From: Aplidium turbinatum
Taxonomy: Eukaryota > Chordata > Ascidiacea > Aplousobranchia > Polyclinidae
DNA length: 64,000 bases
Assembly (NCBI GenBank): GCA_918807975.1
Contig: OU964918.1
Location: 42,454,477 to 42,518,476 of the forward strand
Reading direction: 5' to 3'
In this document: one piece after another, positions 24,301 to 34,600 of the stretch
Layout: the number at the start of each line of letters is the position of its first letter
Position numbering within the stretch: the first letter of the stretch is position 1
Translations under genes and position numbers: made by a program
The notes under the pieces: generated by a model
Database searches by the model: none
What the model saw: the letters and a program-made list of their open reading frames with translations, nothing else
Told to the model about the DNA's origin: nothing

Positions 24301-27300
24301 TTTTACTGTGAAAGTTAATAATAGGATAACTAGTTTTTGTATATCCACAAAAATCATAAACCCATGCGAAGTATATGGCCAAACAAAAACCAAGCACTAT
24401 TGCCTTCATTTCCTTGCACGACAGTTTTATCTAACAAATGGGTTATAAATGCTTTTCATATTTGTTTTTATTATGAGTTGCTTACGAGAATGATGTGTCG
24501 CTATAATGCATGACAGAGTTATAGTCGTATGGCACTCTGCGATCATCGACTACGGCATAAGAGTATGTATCGAAGTTGTGCTCCTTGCCTGAAAAAAAAA
24601 AATACCAAAAATTAGCACGAATTCGGTTGAGCGGCGTCTAGATCTTGTCACTAATTTGTGTTGTTGTTTCGTTTCTGTTTTGTTTGTAGTTGATTTCCAG
24701 TCAACCCTTTCATACAATTCTGAAACTTGGACAGTGTCACAAAAAAAAATGGAGAAACGGATCGATGCCTTCGAGCTCTGGTCACACAGGCGAATGTTAA
24801 AAATTGCATGGAAATAAAAGATCACTATTCAAATTCAAGCAAAACTTGTTTTTACAAAATAGTCATAAGAATAAAATTGAAGTACTTCGGACACACAATA
24901 AAGCAAAACTTGTCACAAAGATCATTAATAGAAGGGAAGATAAACGATAAAACAACAAAGGCAGACCAAAAATCATTTGGACAACAAACATCTCTAAATG
25001 GACAAAATTAAGTTATGAAAATGCAGTACAATTGTATCCAACCCTCGTTGTATAAAACCCTCCATACGAGGAAAAAACATATTAACGATGATGTATTATC
25101 TTTAACTACTTCGGCTTTTCTTTAAATAGTTCTTTTTTCGAATGAGAAGTTATTGTTTTTAGACCACGCTAACTTGGGTCAGATGTCTGGGCATTTCTCG
25201 AGCAGCCACTTGACGGTGCAGCCATGCAGGGTGGGCAGACCAACTGCCCCTGATGAAGTAAAAGTTGGGCAGTGGTAGAGTATGTAGTCTGCGGTTTGCT
25301 CTTTTGCACCACAGTCGCATGCCGCAGATGCCGATACGCCCCATTTGTGCATTATGGATGATTATGGATCATAATCATCAGGAAATCTTGTCGCTTTGAT
25401 CAAGTGTCTTTTCAATTTCACACCTTCAATACCTTCCGTGCTTTCTCTCATGATTTAGACATACAGTAGGTAATATTTTACAATCTCAACTAGTCTACCA
25501 CGTAGAGCTGAAACTGTCCATTAAGTTTTGTTAAGGTTGCAGGTCAACTGCACTATAGTCGGCTGTGGTCGGTTCCTTGTGTCTTTTGCTAATTAAATTT
25601 ATAAATTTAAAACAGAAAATAAATCTCCTAAGTTTCACCTCGAGTAGAAGTCCAACATTAATGATATCATGACAAGACGTTGCTATACCACTCACCCGAA
25701 TCGACATTGTCCAATTCGATAGTGACGTAATGATCTCTATCTGTTCTTGATTGTTCATGATAGATACCGATCGCGTGCATCATCTCATGTTCTACTGTGC
25801 CAATCCTCTCGCATCCGTTGCCAATGGAAATAGTCTGTTCTCCTCCAACAGATCCCACAGATGAGTAACATCTTAAGAAAAAATAGCTTGTTATTTGTAA
25901 AGGTGGTGATTGTGAAGATGAATTTTCTTACCATCAGCCGCAAAGAAATGCACTAACCAATGTAAGCATGCCTTTACCAATCTTTTTGCATAAGTTAGGT
26001 GGTTGTGCATTGCCTAAAAACAGAAGTTTTCATATGAAATGAAGAAATTATTCATTTATCTAAAACGTGTAGCTGAACGTTGAGATGTGTTGGCCAGCTG
26101 AATCATGTAATGAAATAAGATGCGAATCTTTGTTGAACTACGTGTTTATTGAACACGATTAGTTGTCATTCTTGTTTAGTTTTTGTATGGATAGAGATCA
26201 CCTAATCATAATTGAATTGTTTTTTTATTAAATAAGCTAAACGCTATAAAACATACCCTCCTAAAGTATCGTAGATGATGTAATCTCTTTCGTTGGTTCT
26301 GTCGATGAACGACAGACATGTCTTCAACTCGTATTCTTGTCGGGCATACTCAATGGAACCTATAGCCTGTCGTGCAGTAATTGGTAAAAAAACTAATTTG
26401 TTTCCATTTGAGCATAAACCTCTTGAAAACAATAATGACAGGCCTAATCCTCTTCTAACCTAAGTTCAGTTTTGCTCCAAATTTTATTTTAAGAAAAATA
26501 TGAAACACTTTTTTGTATCCTATCCAGGCTTTCGCCCAGTGGTTGAAGATTTTGATCAAAGCTAGGAAGCTAATTGTCGTGTCCACCTTCAAGTGTACTG
26601 CCGTAGACAAAGCCACATGATCTTGAACGGTGTCGAACCGGCGCCCTTTGGAGTGCCGTACAAGTGATCTCACCACTCGGCTATGCAGACACATAATTGA
26701 AGACAGATAAACATGGAGCAACGCAGTGTTATAAAAACAAATACAATCGAACACAAACATTTTCTTTAAAAAACTTTTGGTCAAAAAGTGGTTTTCTTTA
26801 ATGTAGGCAAGTTATAGTGCATGAAATCTACAGATCTTTAGTTTTATTCCTGTAAGATCCTAACAAAGCTGCTTTCTCGAGTGAGAATTTTTGTGCACCA
26901 AATGGCATGTTTTGTATTTCTAAACTATATTTTTAAGAATTGAAACAGTAGTAAAAAACAGGCTTTAACTCGTTCGGCTCTATTTATCGCCTTACATAAT
27001 TACCTCAAGGCTCAAAGTGGAAGAATACATGACAGGTATAGAAGTACTATCCCACAAGCGTGCTGAGTTAACCAGTGTATTTTTCGTTTTTGGAGCTATG
27101 ATGTCACCATCTAGGTAGTCTTTATCTGAACGATCAGAGTAACAAGATCAACATGTTTTAGCTTTAAGAGATATGAGACAATATAATAGGTTGCAAAAAT
27201 TCATTTTTACCATAGGCTTACCCTACCTTTATCAAGTTATACAAAATACAATTGTTTGTTAAAACTTAAAACTACCAGTATTTCTGCTGAAATTTAATCA

Positions 27301-28548
27301 GTTAGTAGAAACAATGTTATTTGGTTCCAACTCCGGCATTATAAATTATGAATAAATTTGTTAGAAGTCATTTTCTGTTGCCATTAAAAACAAAAATATG
27401 CTTTAAAAGTGATTTGTTTTATGTAAAGTCAACGTCCAACGAACATATAAAAACTGAATTGAATAAATCCATTGACATGCACTGATCACCATCGACAGGT
27501 CAATTCAGTGGCTACAAGCATCCTTAGACTTTAGTTTGAACTAATGTTTAAAATGAAACCTGAGAAAAAATTGCTTCAAACCTTTGTTAATTTCGAAGAT
27601 ATCTCTAACTTCAGGGGCGTTTTGGTCGTCTCCTTCTCCGATATTTAGTGCTGCAAAAGCAATCAAAGTCGTATTTACATGTAGGCTACTGTACGTAATT
27701 GTAAGCTACTGCCATGGTTTTAATTTGATTATCGTCATGGCCCAACTACGATATTGGACTTCAAAAAAGCGAATATTTTGCGCATCTGTGCTCAGATTTT
27801 TGATGAAATGCAATAGTGTTATGATGTGAACCGTAATAAAGTTTTTAATATGCTGTAAATTATTTCGCTCATTTAAAACTCCATCATACAAAGTAAAATA
27901 TACAAAAATCCAGAAAGACAAGAAGTTCTGTACATCGATTTAGTCTAATCTACAGTAGGCCTATCTAGCATTTTTCTGCTACTTTACATTAATCAATTTA
28001 CTTTAAGCTGTGTAGATTTTTTGAAACATGTCTTTGATGCAGATAATAAACCGTGGTTTTGCTTCTATGAAAATAAAGAAATCACCTTTACCTAACGACG
28101 AAAAATGCAAAGTTGCTTTGACTAGAACTATTTTTGTATCAAAACACTTGCAATTAAGAGGCGTCTTCGTGCACAGCTTGCTTCTTTCTTGCAAAAATCA
28201 AATAGGCCTACTAGATGCTCACCGCATTTCAGCAACTTTCCACCTCTGCTTCCAACATTGACGTATTGTACTGACTTGCTCTGCAAACACGCGTCATATT
28301 AATTTTTATCTGCAGTAAAACTAAATAGGCTGAAACTTTAAATAGATGTTGGCTTGTGCCGGTTTAAGCAAAAAGTCTTCTTAAACCATTTTTATGAGAA
28401 AATTAGTGACAGATCAAAGCGTTAAAAATCTGTGAAAAATAGCATGCAATGGTACCTCAACATATTCTAAACGTTCTGCAACGCAAGCAAATCTCACCTG
28501 AGATGACGACAAGAGAGCCAGAAGTAACGCAATCAAAAATAACTTCAT
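15354..28548 (-). CDS. Meprin-like astacin metalloprotease, gene 1
   Basis: A zinc endopeptidase expected at the cell surface. Exons read on the minus strand: 28548-28498 (signal peptide [17 protein letters not shown]), 27650-27582, 27125-27004 (propeptide and start of the mature enzyme), 26366-26257, 25871-25696 (zinc site [17 protein letters not shown]), 24588-24486 (Met-turn SVMHY), 23835-23720, 23099-22932 and 22437-22293 and 19193-19036 and 18084-17909 (MAM, ending DKPCE), 17646-17428 and 16068-15960 (MATH), 15863-15610 (membrane segment [20 protein letters not shown] and a short lysine-rich tail), and probably 15371-15354. All have GT-AG borders and agreeing phases except between exons 1 and 2: exon 1 ends in phase 0 but the next begins in phase 2, so one exon (52 nt in the paralogue) lies unseen in 27651-28497. 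The last exon is uncertain: reading on past 15610 meets a stop at 15577. All catalytic residues are present. Its paralogue is gene 2, head to head 3.1 kb away. Confidence 0.88.
16069..17427 (-). other. Intron of gene 1 without a recognised element
   Basis: 1.36 kb intron between the two MATH exons. Frames such as 17055-17255 and 16703-16963 are short and match nothing known to me. Confidence 0.6.
18346..18541 (+). repeat. tRNA-derived SINE, family A, copy 1
   Basis: Box A-like GCTGAGTGGTGAG and box B-like CGTTTCGACATCGC are followed by a shared body (GGTGGACACGAAGATTGGCT and AATCTTCAACCACCTGG) and the tail GGATACGACAAAAAAAA. Short direct repeats AGGGCAC flank it (18339-18345 and 18542-18548). 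Two further copies lie at 26509-26691 and 63228-63434 in the other orientation. It sits inside an intron of gene 1. Confidence 0.8.
18793..19004. mobile_element. Possible hAT-like MITE
   Basis: Begins CAGTAGCGTTGATAAAGG and ends with the reverse complement of CAGGGCTGTTGAGAGGATA; inside, GACCCGGGCC on the left faces GGGCTC with GGTACC on the right. The flanking octamers GATTTAAC and AGTTCAAT do not match, so either the copy is old or the ends are misplaced. It lies in the intron between the exons at 19193-19036 and 18084-17909. Confidence 0.45.
20190..21313. mobile_element. Nested inverted-repeat element, relative of 43054-45516
   Basis: The left end reads ACACAGGTCAACAAAATT and the right end, in reverse complement, ACACAGGCCAACAAAGAAAT. 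The arms run on for about 110 bp with shared words AGTATTTC, GGCCCCTGATT and AAAATGCACTTAG (left: AAAATACACTTG). The ends match the ACACYRGTCAAC ends of the coding element at 43054-45516. No coding is seen, so it is probably a non-autonomous derivative. The target duplication is not clear. Confidence 0.65.
20637..20883. repeat. 247-bp near-perfect palindrome with hammerhead-like arms
   Basis: Two arms of about 85 bp (TTAAATCAAATATAGTTATT... and its reverse complement) face each other around a centre rich in ATAGAATACAGCTATAA units. Each arm carries a hammerhead-like string, CTGATGA...GAAAC, at 20811-20855 on the plus strand and 20709-20665 on the minus strand. It would form a large hairpin in DNA or RNA. 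Confidence 0.9.
21433..21969. mobile_element. hAT MITE nested in the 19661-22039 element
   Basis: Left end CAGGGATATCTAGAGAAGGG, right end the reverse complement of CAGGGATATCTAAAGAAGGG. The flanking octamers GCCAGGCC (21425-21432) and GCTAGGCC (21970-21977) match at 7 of 8 positions. It is 537 bp and non-coding. Confidence 0.8.
24030..24158. repeat. 129-bp palindrome in an intron of gene 1
   Basis: Arms of about 58 bp, CAGATAAAACCAAGCAACCA... and its near-perfect reverse complement, separated by about 12 bp (GTACGTTCACGT). Only a few mismatches are seen. It lies between the exons 24588-24486 and 23835-23720. Confidence 0.9.
24690..25015 (+). mobile_element. LINE reverse-transcriptase C-terminal remnant
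   Basis: Plus-strand frames read [20 protein letters not shown] then [14 protein letters not shown], and further on [11 protein letters not shown] with a basic tail. This is the region after the polymerase core in RTE-like LINEs (usual form [25 protein letters not shown]). The copy is 5'-truncated and has stops after KIAWK at about 24816. It is intronic and in the opposite orientation to gene 1. Confidence 0.65.
25160..25345 (-). mobile_element. LINE ORF2 C-terminal cysteine motif remnant
   Basis: On the minus strand a frame reads [19 protein letters not shown], then [10 protein letters not shown], and ends WLLEKCPDI. The [15 protein letters not shown] spacing is the C-terminal zinc-knuckle-like segment of several non-LTR elements. 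It is a fragment only and lies in an intron of gene 1. Confidence 0.6.
26509..26691 (-). repeat. tRNA-derived SINE, family A, copy 2
   Basis: On the minus strand it begins GTCTGCATAGCCGAGTGGTG (box A) with GGTTCGACACC (box B) 40 bases on, then the family body, ending GGATAGGATACAAAAAA. It is shorter than copy 1 in the middle and more diverged. It lies in an intron of gene 1 on the same strand as the gene. Confidence 0.8.
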
Positions 28549-29257
28549 GGTTTTCTTACCAAAAACAAATAAGAAACAAATCAAATCTAAAAAGTTATGA
28601 AACTTGCGAGTATTTACAACTACACAAGCTCTAAAATGCTAATGTAGAGATTACAATTAAAAAACAATACTATAAGTGAGCAAAAACTTATGGCTATCTA
28701 AATACCAGTTTTAGATGTAATTAAAACTTTCCTACCCACTACCACTACCAGCTGTTTATTCGGATAACAGCATGAATCTGAGAAACTATTGCAGTATTTT
28801 TTATTTAAACGTCACAGTTATGATAACTACGTGCATATGCTTTTTCAGCGCTTGACATTTCTTCGAGCATTTCTACTTGCACACTTTCAATACAATATGT
28901 CTAGCATCATTTTTTTTTGCAATAGAACTGGTTATCAGCAGAAATCAGACAAACTTTAATAATTGACAGAATTTCAAGTTAAGCGATTATTGAAAATGCA
29001 CTTACTCGATGCTTAAAAGTTGTTCAATGCACTGGTCAATATTTATGTTTTGATAAAGCCACAGGCAAAAATGCTTCCCATGCACGCGATGCTTATTCTA
29101 CGTTGTTTACTCTATTAGGATTGCCCTTCTTTACTTCGAGGCAGTGATTTTCAAGCGTTGCAGCAAAGACAGATAAAAACTTCTGGTGGGTCAGTGGCGA
29201 CGGGGATTATCACTTTTTTTTTCAGTTATTACAAAAAGACACTAAGAAGAGATATAA

Positions 29258-29483
29258 AGAATAAATATTTCTTAATTGCAAACTTTTAAATTGCAAAACT
29301 TTATCATGAGAGGAAGTATTTTGTTTGACCATGATGTTGAGCTCTGAAGCGATTAAATAGTTTTGCATGAGTATAACATTTGCACAGCACAAGTGGTAAC
29401 ACAGATTGCAACTATGAACAAGCATTCAAAAATAATGATTAATCAATTTCTTATCATCAACTGGTTTTCAAGAGTTTACATTT
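29258..29483 (+). repeat. 226-bp direct duplication, copy 1
   Basis: Near-identical to 30544-30768 (about 95% by eye), from AGAATAAATATTTCTTAATT to CAAGAGTTTACATT. The copies are about 1.29 kb apart. Confidence 0.85.
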
Positions 29484-30543
29484 CCGTGATCCCAATGTAC
29501 CCTTGTCATACAATTTTGTTTCTGACTGCTTTGCATTTGTTTTCTCTGTGAGATAGGCCTAGGCGCTCGCTTTTTGTCCGAACGAATGTTTTAGTGTGAC
29601 AAAAATATTTTTTTCCGATTAAGAACTTGCAAATGACAAACTTTTTCAGTTACCAGGTTTTGGTAAGTCGGATTGCAATTGGTAGATGCAAAGAAGAAAA
29701 GTAGCCTAAACCTCATACCACAGTTTAAACGTAAATATTTTATCTTATTGAAACTACAAAAACAACAATATAAAAAGTTTTAAATACTTACGAAATAAAT
29801 TTTTATGCTTGTTTTTGAAGTCTTTCTACAATACTACTGTACCTCACACCCATTGTTTTTTCTTTTTGATAACCGCTATGTATGAGCTGCTATCCAACCT
29901 GTCTTCCTCTTAACTTTCGACTCAAGTTCCACATGTGTTGAGTGAAGATTGATGGTATATTGTTAACAAGAGACGGGTTCAATTGTGATGTGGAATAGTC
30001 ACTTCACACTCTTAATTACGTCCGTCCGTTAGATTCACACATCGTAAAAGGAAGACGAAGCACGTTTGGAAAACACAAGTTAGAAAATTAGAGAAAGAAT
30101 GACGAGAGATTGTCGCTCAAGCGTGACAGTGCATCGCAATGATGACGTCACGATTGCGCGACAATCCATGTCACAATACGGAGACAGATAACTTGGCCAT
30201 AATTTCGTGAACACCCATGCATAAGAGATGTTCATAGTTGCAATCTGCATCTGCATAAGAGGTGTAGCAGACAGGCAGTATTAAGCCTACAGTGATTTTG
30301 TTGCGTTGTCAGTTTAACTTTAACAGCTCTATAGCATGTGAAAAAAGGCATTTAGAAAAAAAAAATCATTTCAAATTTCTGAATTGTAGCATTATAAGAG
30401 AAAGAGTACCGTATATGAATAGGCTACTTTTATTTGCCATTTAAGTTGAGCACTTTCGATGGATATTACCACTAGCTGGAAAAAGTCACTTGGGCCATAC
30501 TAGCCTAATCAATTTGTGTCACTACTATTCTGCAGCTGATTGC

Positions 30544-30768
30544 AGAATAAATATTTCTTAATTGCAAACTTCTAAATTGCAAAACTTTATCATGGGAGGA
30601 AGTATTTTGTTTGATCATGATGTTGAGCTCTGAAGCGATTAAATAGTTTTGCATGAATATAACATTTGCACAGCACAAGTGGAACACAGATTGCAGCTAT
30701 GAACAAGCATTCAAAAATAATGATTAATCAATTTCTTATCATCAACTGGTTTTCAAGAGTTCACATTG
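30544..30768 (+). repeat. 226-bp direct duplication, copy 2
   Basis: Second copy of the 29258-29483 sequence, ending CAAGAGTTCACATT. It lies within 900 bp of the start codon of gene 2. Confidence 0.85.
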
Positions 30769-31650
30769 CCCAATTATGCTTGCTTTTTTGAAGTCTTTCT
30801 TCAGCGTTACCTTACTTACATGCATAATAGGCGTAGAAGCCAGGCAATAGTCCTAGAATAGTAGCCTAGCAATTTAAGGCTGCCCAGTTACTTTGTTTGT
30901 TCAAGATATGTAACAGGTCTATGAAGTCTCGTTTAAATAGTTGAAATGATTTTTCGTTTTTTCAAAGTCCAAGCCGGTCTGTAGTTGCAGTCGGGTATTT
31001 TTGATGAGACTCTACAGCCCTAGTGAAGAAGTTTGAGTCAGAATCAAATGTTGTATCTGTGCTTTTGCATTTAAAATACTGAATACTGATGCGTTACTTT
31101 AAGACAGCTTTGTGAATTAAAATTTTTGTTGTGAGAAGCATCTTGCCACTTTTGGTCAAAAAATGTTTCGGTAAGATCCCTTAAAGTTTATAAAAATGTA
31201 TCTCTGTTAAATGTTATGTTAATTTTCTAATTAACCAACACGATCATGAAAGCAAAAACATTTATACGAAATTAACTGGCCCGGAAAATTCAAAACACCA
31301 ACAAGTTATGCTGCCAACGTCAATATTTTGCATTTTTTTAAACTATAGAAATCTATTCAAAATAGTCTACGATTTAAATGAAAAGACAAACTTTGATAGG
31401 CTGTGTATTCAAATTATTTTTTGTATATCTTGAAATGTTTTCCTTATCTGCCAACTACTTGAGTTACATAATTGATGTTATACTAATACTGTTACTAGTT
31501 AATAGTTATGTTATACTGTCATGTTATGATAATTTATTTACAAATAGATGTTTATGATATACTCACCTTTTCTTTATTGCCAGGTGTATACGCAATAGCC
31601 TACACCGTTTTTAAGTATACTAACCAAATTTAGTCTGGGAACTTTTAAGG

Positions 31651-34600
31651 ATGAAGTTGCTTGTGTTTCTTGCTCTTGTTGCCTTCTGTTATGGAAGCGT
31701 AAGTATAAAACATGTTTTTGAATATTTAAAAGTTGAATTTTTTTACTTTCTTTGAAATTTCAAGATCGACCAAGGCAATAGGCTGCAACCGGCGTTATAT
31801 GATTTTGTTAGTAATCATTTTGATGATGTCAGGCAAGCGCTTATATTGTTGATGCATTACAGTTTGAAAGAAAACAACGCACAAATGTGAAAGGTGGAAC
31901 AATTGCTACAACAGGTATGTCAATTCAAAACAATGTGCTCTTTAAATAATTGCTTTCTTTTTGAGGAAAAAAAATACAATCAGTTTGCATGCGTTTGTGT
32001 TGTTTTTTCCTATTTTCTTCTTGTGATAAATGATTACAATAAACTTAATGAATGAATTTTATACTTACAGAAGTTTAATTGACACATGTAAAGTTATCAT
32101 AGAAGTTAACATGCTATACTTTTTGCTTAGGATTTTTGTTTTACTGGTAGGCCTATAGGCCTACTGTTCACCTTCAGCGTGCGTTTCTTTTTCTTTTTTA
32201 GGAATCTGTCAAACTAATATCGTTTTTAAATGTACAACAAGCCACCACTGGAGAATCATTAAAAAAAGTTTATAATTTGTTTAAATTTCCTTTCCAGCTA
32301 CGTTTGAAAGGAATCCGAACATCGTTAACGTTGCAGCGGATGAAGATATTCTCACCATCAATAAAAGTTTGTACAAAGACTACTAGTCTATAGATTGTAC
32401 AGATGGGTGCTACTACTATGCTGTACATGTAGACTAGGCTTATATCCATAATTTTCATTACTGAAATAAGAAAATCTTGTCAAATAACTACCGTCATTTA
32501 CTAAGAGGTATAAATGTAAATCTATACTGTAGTGTAGATGGTACTGCTATTTTGTATTCATCAAATGCTGGCATTTGCACAACTATCTAACCTCTTAGTG
32601 TAATTTATTAAGAATCAATTTCGCTTTAGTAATAGCATCTTCACATAGCTTTAGTAATAGCAACGCTTTAGTAACACGCTTTAGTAATAGCAACAACACA
32701 CTCAATCTCACTCTCTATGGAAAACAAATAGAACAAGTACCAGAATTCATATATCTTGGCCACCGACTATCCGCAAACAACGATGGAAAGACTGCAGTGC
32801 AACACCGAATTGGCTTAGGCTGGGCAGCATTTGAAAAGAACAAAAAGATTCTAACATCCAATAGACTCCCAGACAAACTGAAAGCAAAAATTTTCAACAC
32901 CTACGTTTTACCAGTCGTGCTGTACGGTCTAGAATGCGTAAATTGGACATCATCAACAATGAAAAAACTCACTACCTTTCAAAATCACATCATGAGAAGC
33001 ATGACCAACAAAAGGTTACTTGATCACACAAAAATAGAAGATCTTCTAACTATGACAAAACTACATCCAATTGCAGCAATAATAAAATCAAAAGTTTTAA
33101 AACTGTTCGGCCACACTAAAAGATCACAATTCGGAATCAGCAAAGTTTGCACAGAAGGCAAAGTAGAAGGAAAAAGAAAACGTAGCAGACAACCAAAACG
33201 ATGGCAAGATAACATTCAATCATGGACCGGACTCCACTTGACGACACTGGGCGAGTTGGCTCAAAATCGCCACTCTTGGAAGCAAATAAGCCATGTTGAT
33301 GCGCAATCTGCCGCAGGCGGAGATAACGACTGATGATGAATAGCATCTTCAGTTAGCACATGTAAAAAAGAAAATGTGAAAAATACGTAAAACGAACTAA
33401 TAAAGCAAACTCCGATATTATCAACACGCATAAAAATTCTATTTTAAATAGATGGTTACATAAAATTAAAATTAAAAGCTACATGCCTAAATCTTAAACT
33501 TGTGTTCTGATGCGACTTTCAACAATATACTGGTACTGGTATACTGTGGATGGTCTTTTACTTCAACGATTTGATTTAATTCATTCTGGTGATTTTATCA
33601 AATCCAGCAATGTTTATAAACTTTAAAGTTAAACAAATAGTTTGTTAGAAGCTTCAAAGGTTTTGGTAAATTTACTTTCATAGCCTATTTGAATTTTCTT
33701 TATTGTAAATTATTATTTGATCTCAGAATTCCCTGGACTTGATTTGCTGGAAGGCGATATTCAACGGCGCAAAAATACGCGTAATGCCGTCATAGACGAG
33801 ACTCTCTTTTGGCCAAACACGACCATTCCAATTGAATTCAGCAACTTACTGAATTTACTGGTAAGAACGGAAAATTAGCTTTTTTACATGTTACTATTTC
33901 GCTGAAACAATCGTTCCTGCTTTTGCTGATGGTTGAAGGTTGCAACTGAGTTGTTCATGTGATGTTATTGAAACATTACTGACTTGTGAAAGTCATTTTC
34001 AGGCAATATCAGGGATAGAGGACGCACGGCAGGAATATGAGATGAGGACTTGCTTTTCCTTTCCTGACAGAACCGATGAAGAAGATTACTTGATTTATCA
34101 ACCTCGCAGTGGGTGCGTAAAAAAAGCAGTTAAACTAGCGTAAATATTCTTTAAAAGCTATTTTAGTATAGCTTTACAGGGTTGTTGAGAAAACAGCATC
34201 AATTTATGAGATTTAATTGCAAAGGAATAAAGCATTTTTCTAAAAAAAATCAATTTCGTGTTTCAACGCTGCATTTTTTCATTGGTTGTATTTCATTCTA
34301 GAATGTCTTTGTTCTGATAGCCTGTCTTTGCAGATGCTGGTCATCAGTGGGTGTTCAGCATGGACGACAAATTATCTCCATCGGGAGCGGCTGCGAGAAG
34401 CAAGCCACTATCCAGCATGAAATGATGCACGCTATCGGAATTTATCACGAACAATCAAGAACCGATAGAGATGGTTATATCATAATCGAGACGGATAACA
34501 TAGATCCAGGTAGCTAAATATATTGTATAATAAATCTGCTGACGCAAAAATTGCGTTTGAATGATGTAAGTAAAAATATTCTTTGAGGAAAAAATCTTCC

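Larger units (their letters stand above)
28549..31650. other. Divergent intergenic region of meprin-like genes 1 and 2
   Basis: 3.1 kb separating two start codons that point away from each other. It must hold both promoters, but I see no convincing TATA box. It also holds the direct duplication at 29258-29483 and 30544-30768. Open frames are short and unrecognised. Confidence 0.6.
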
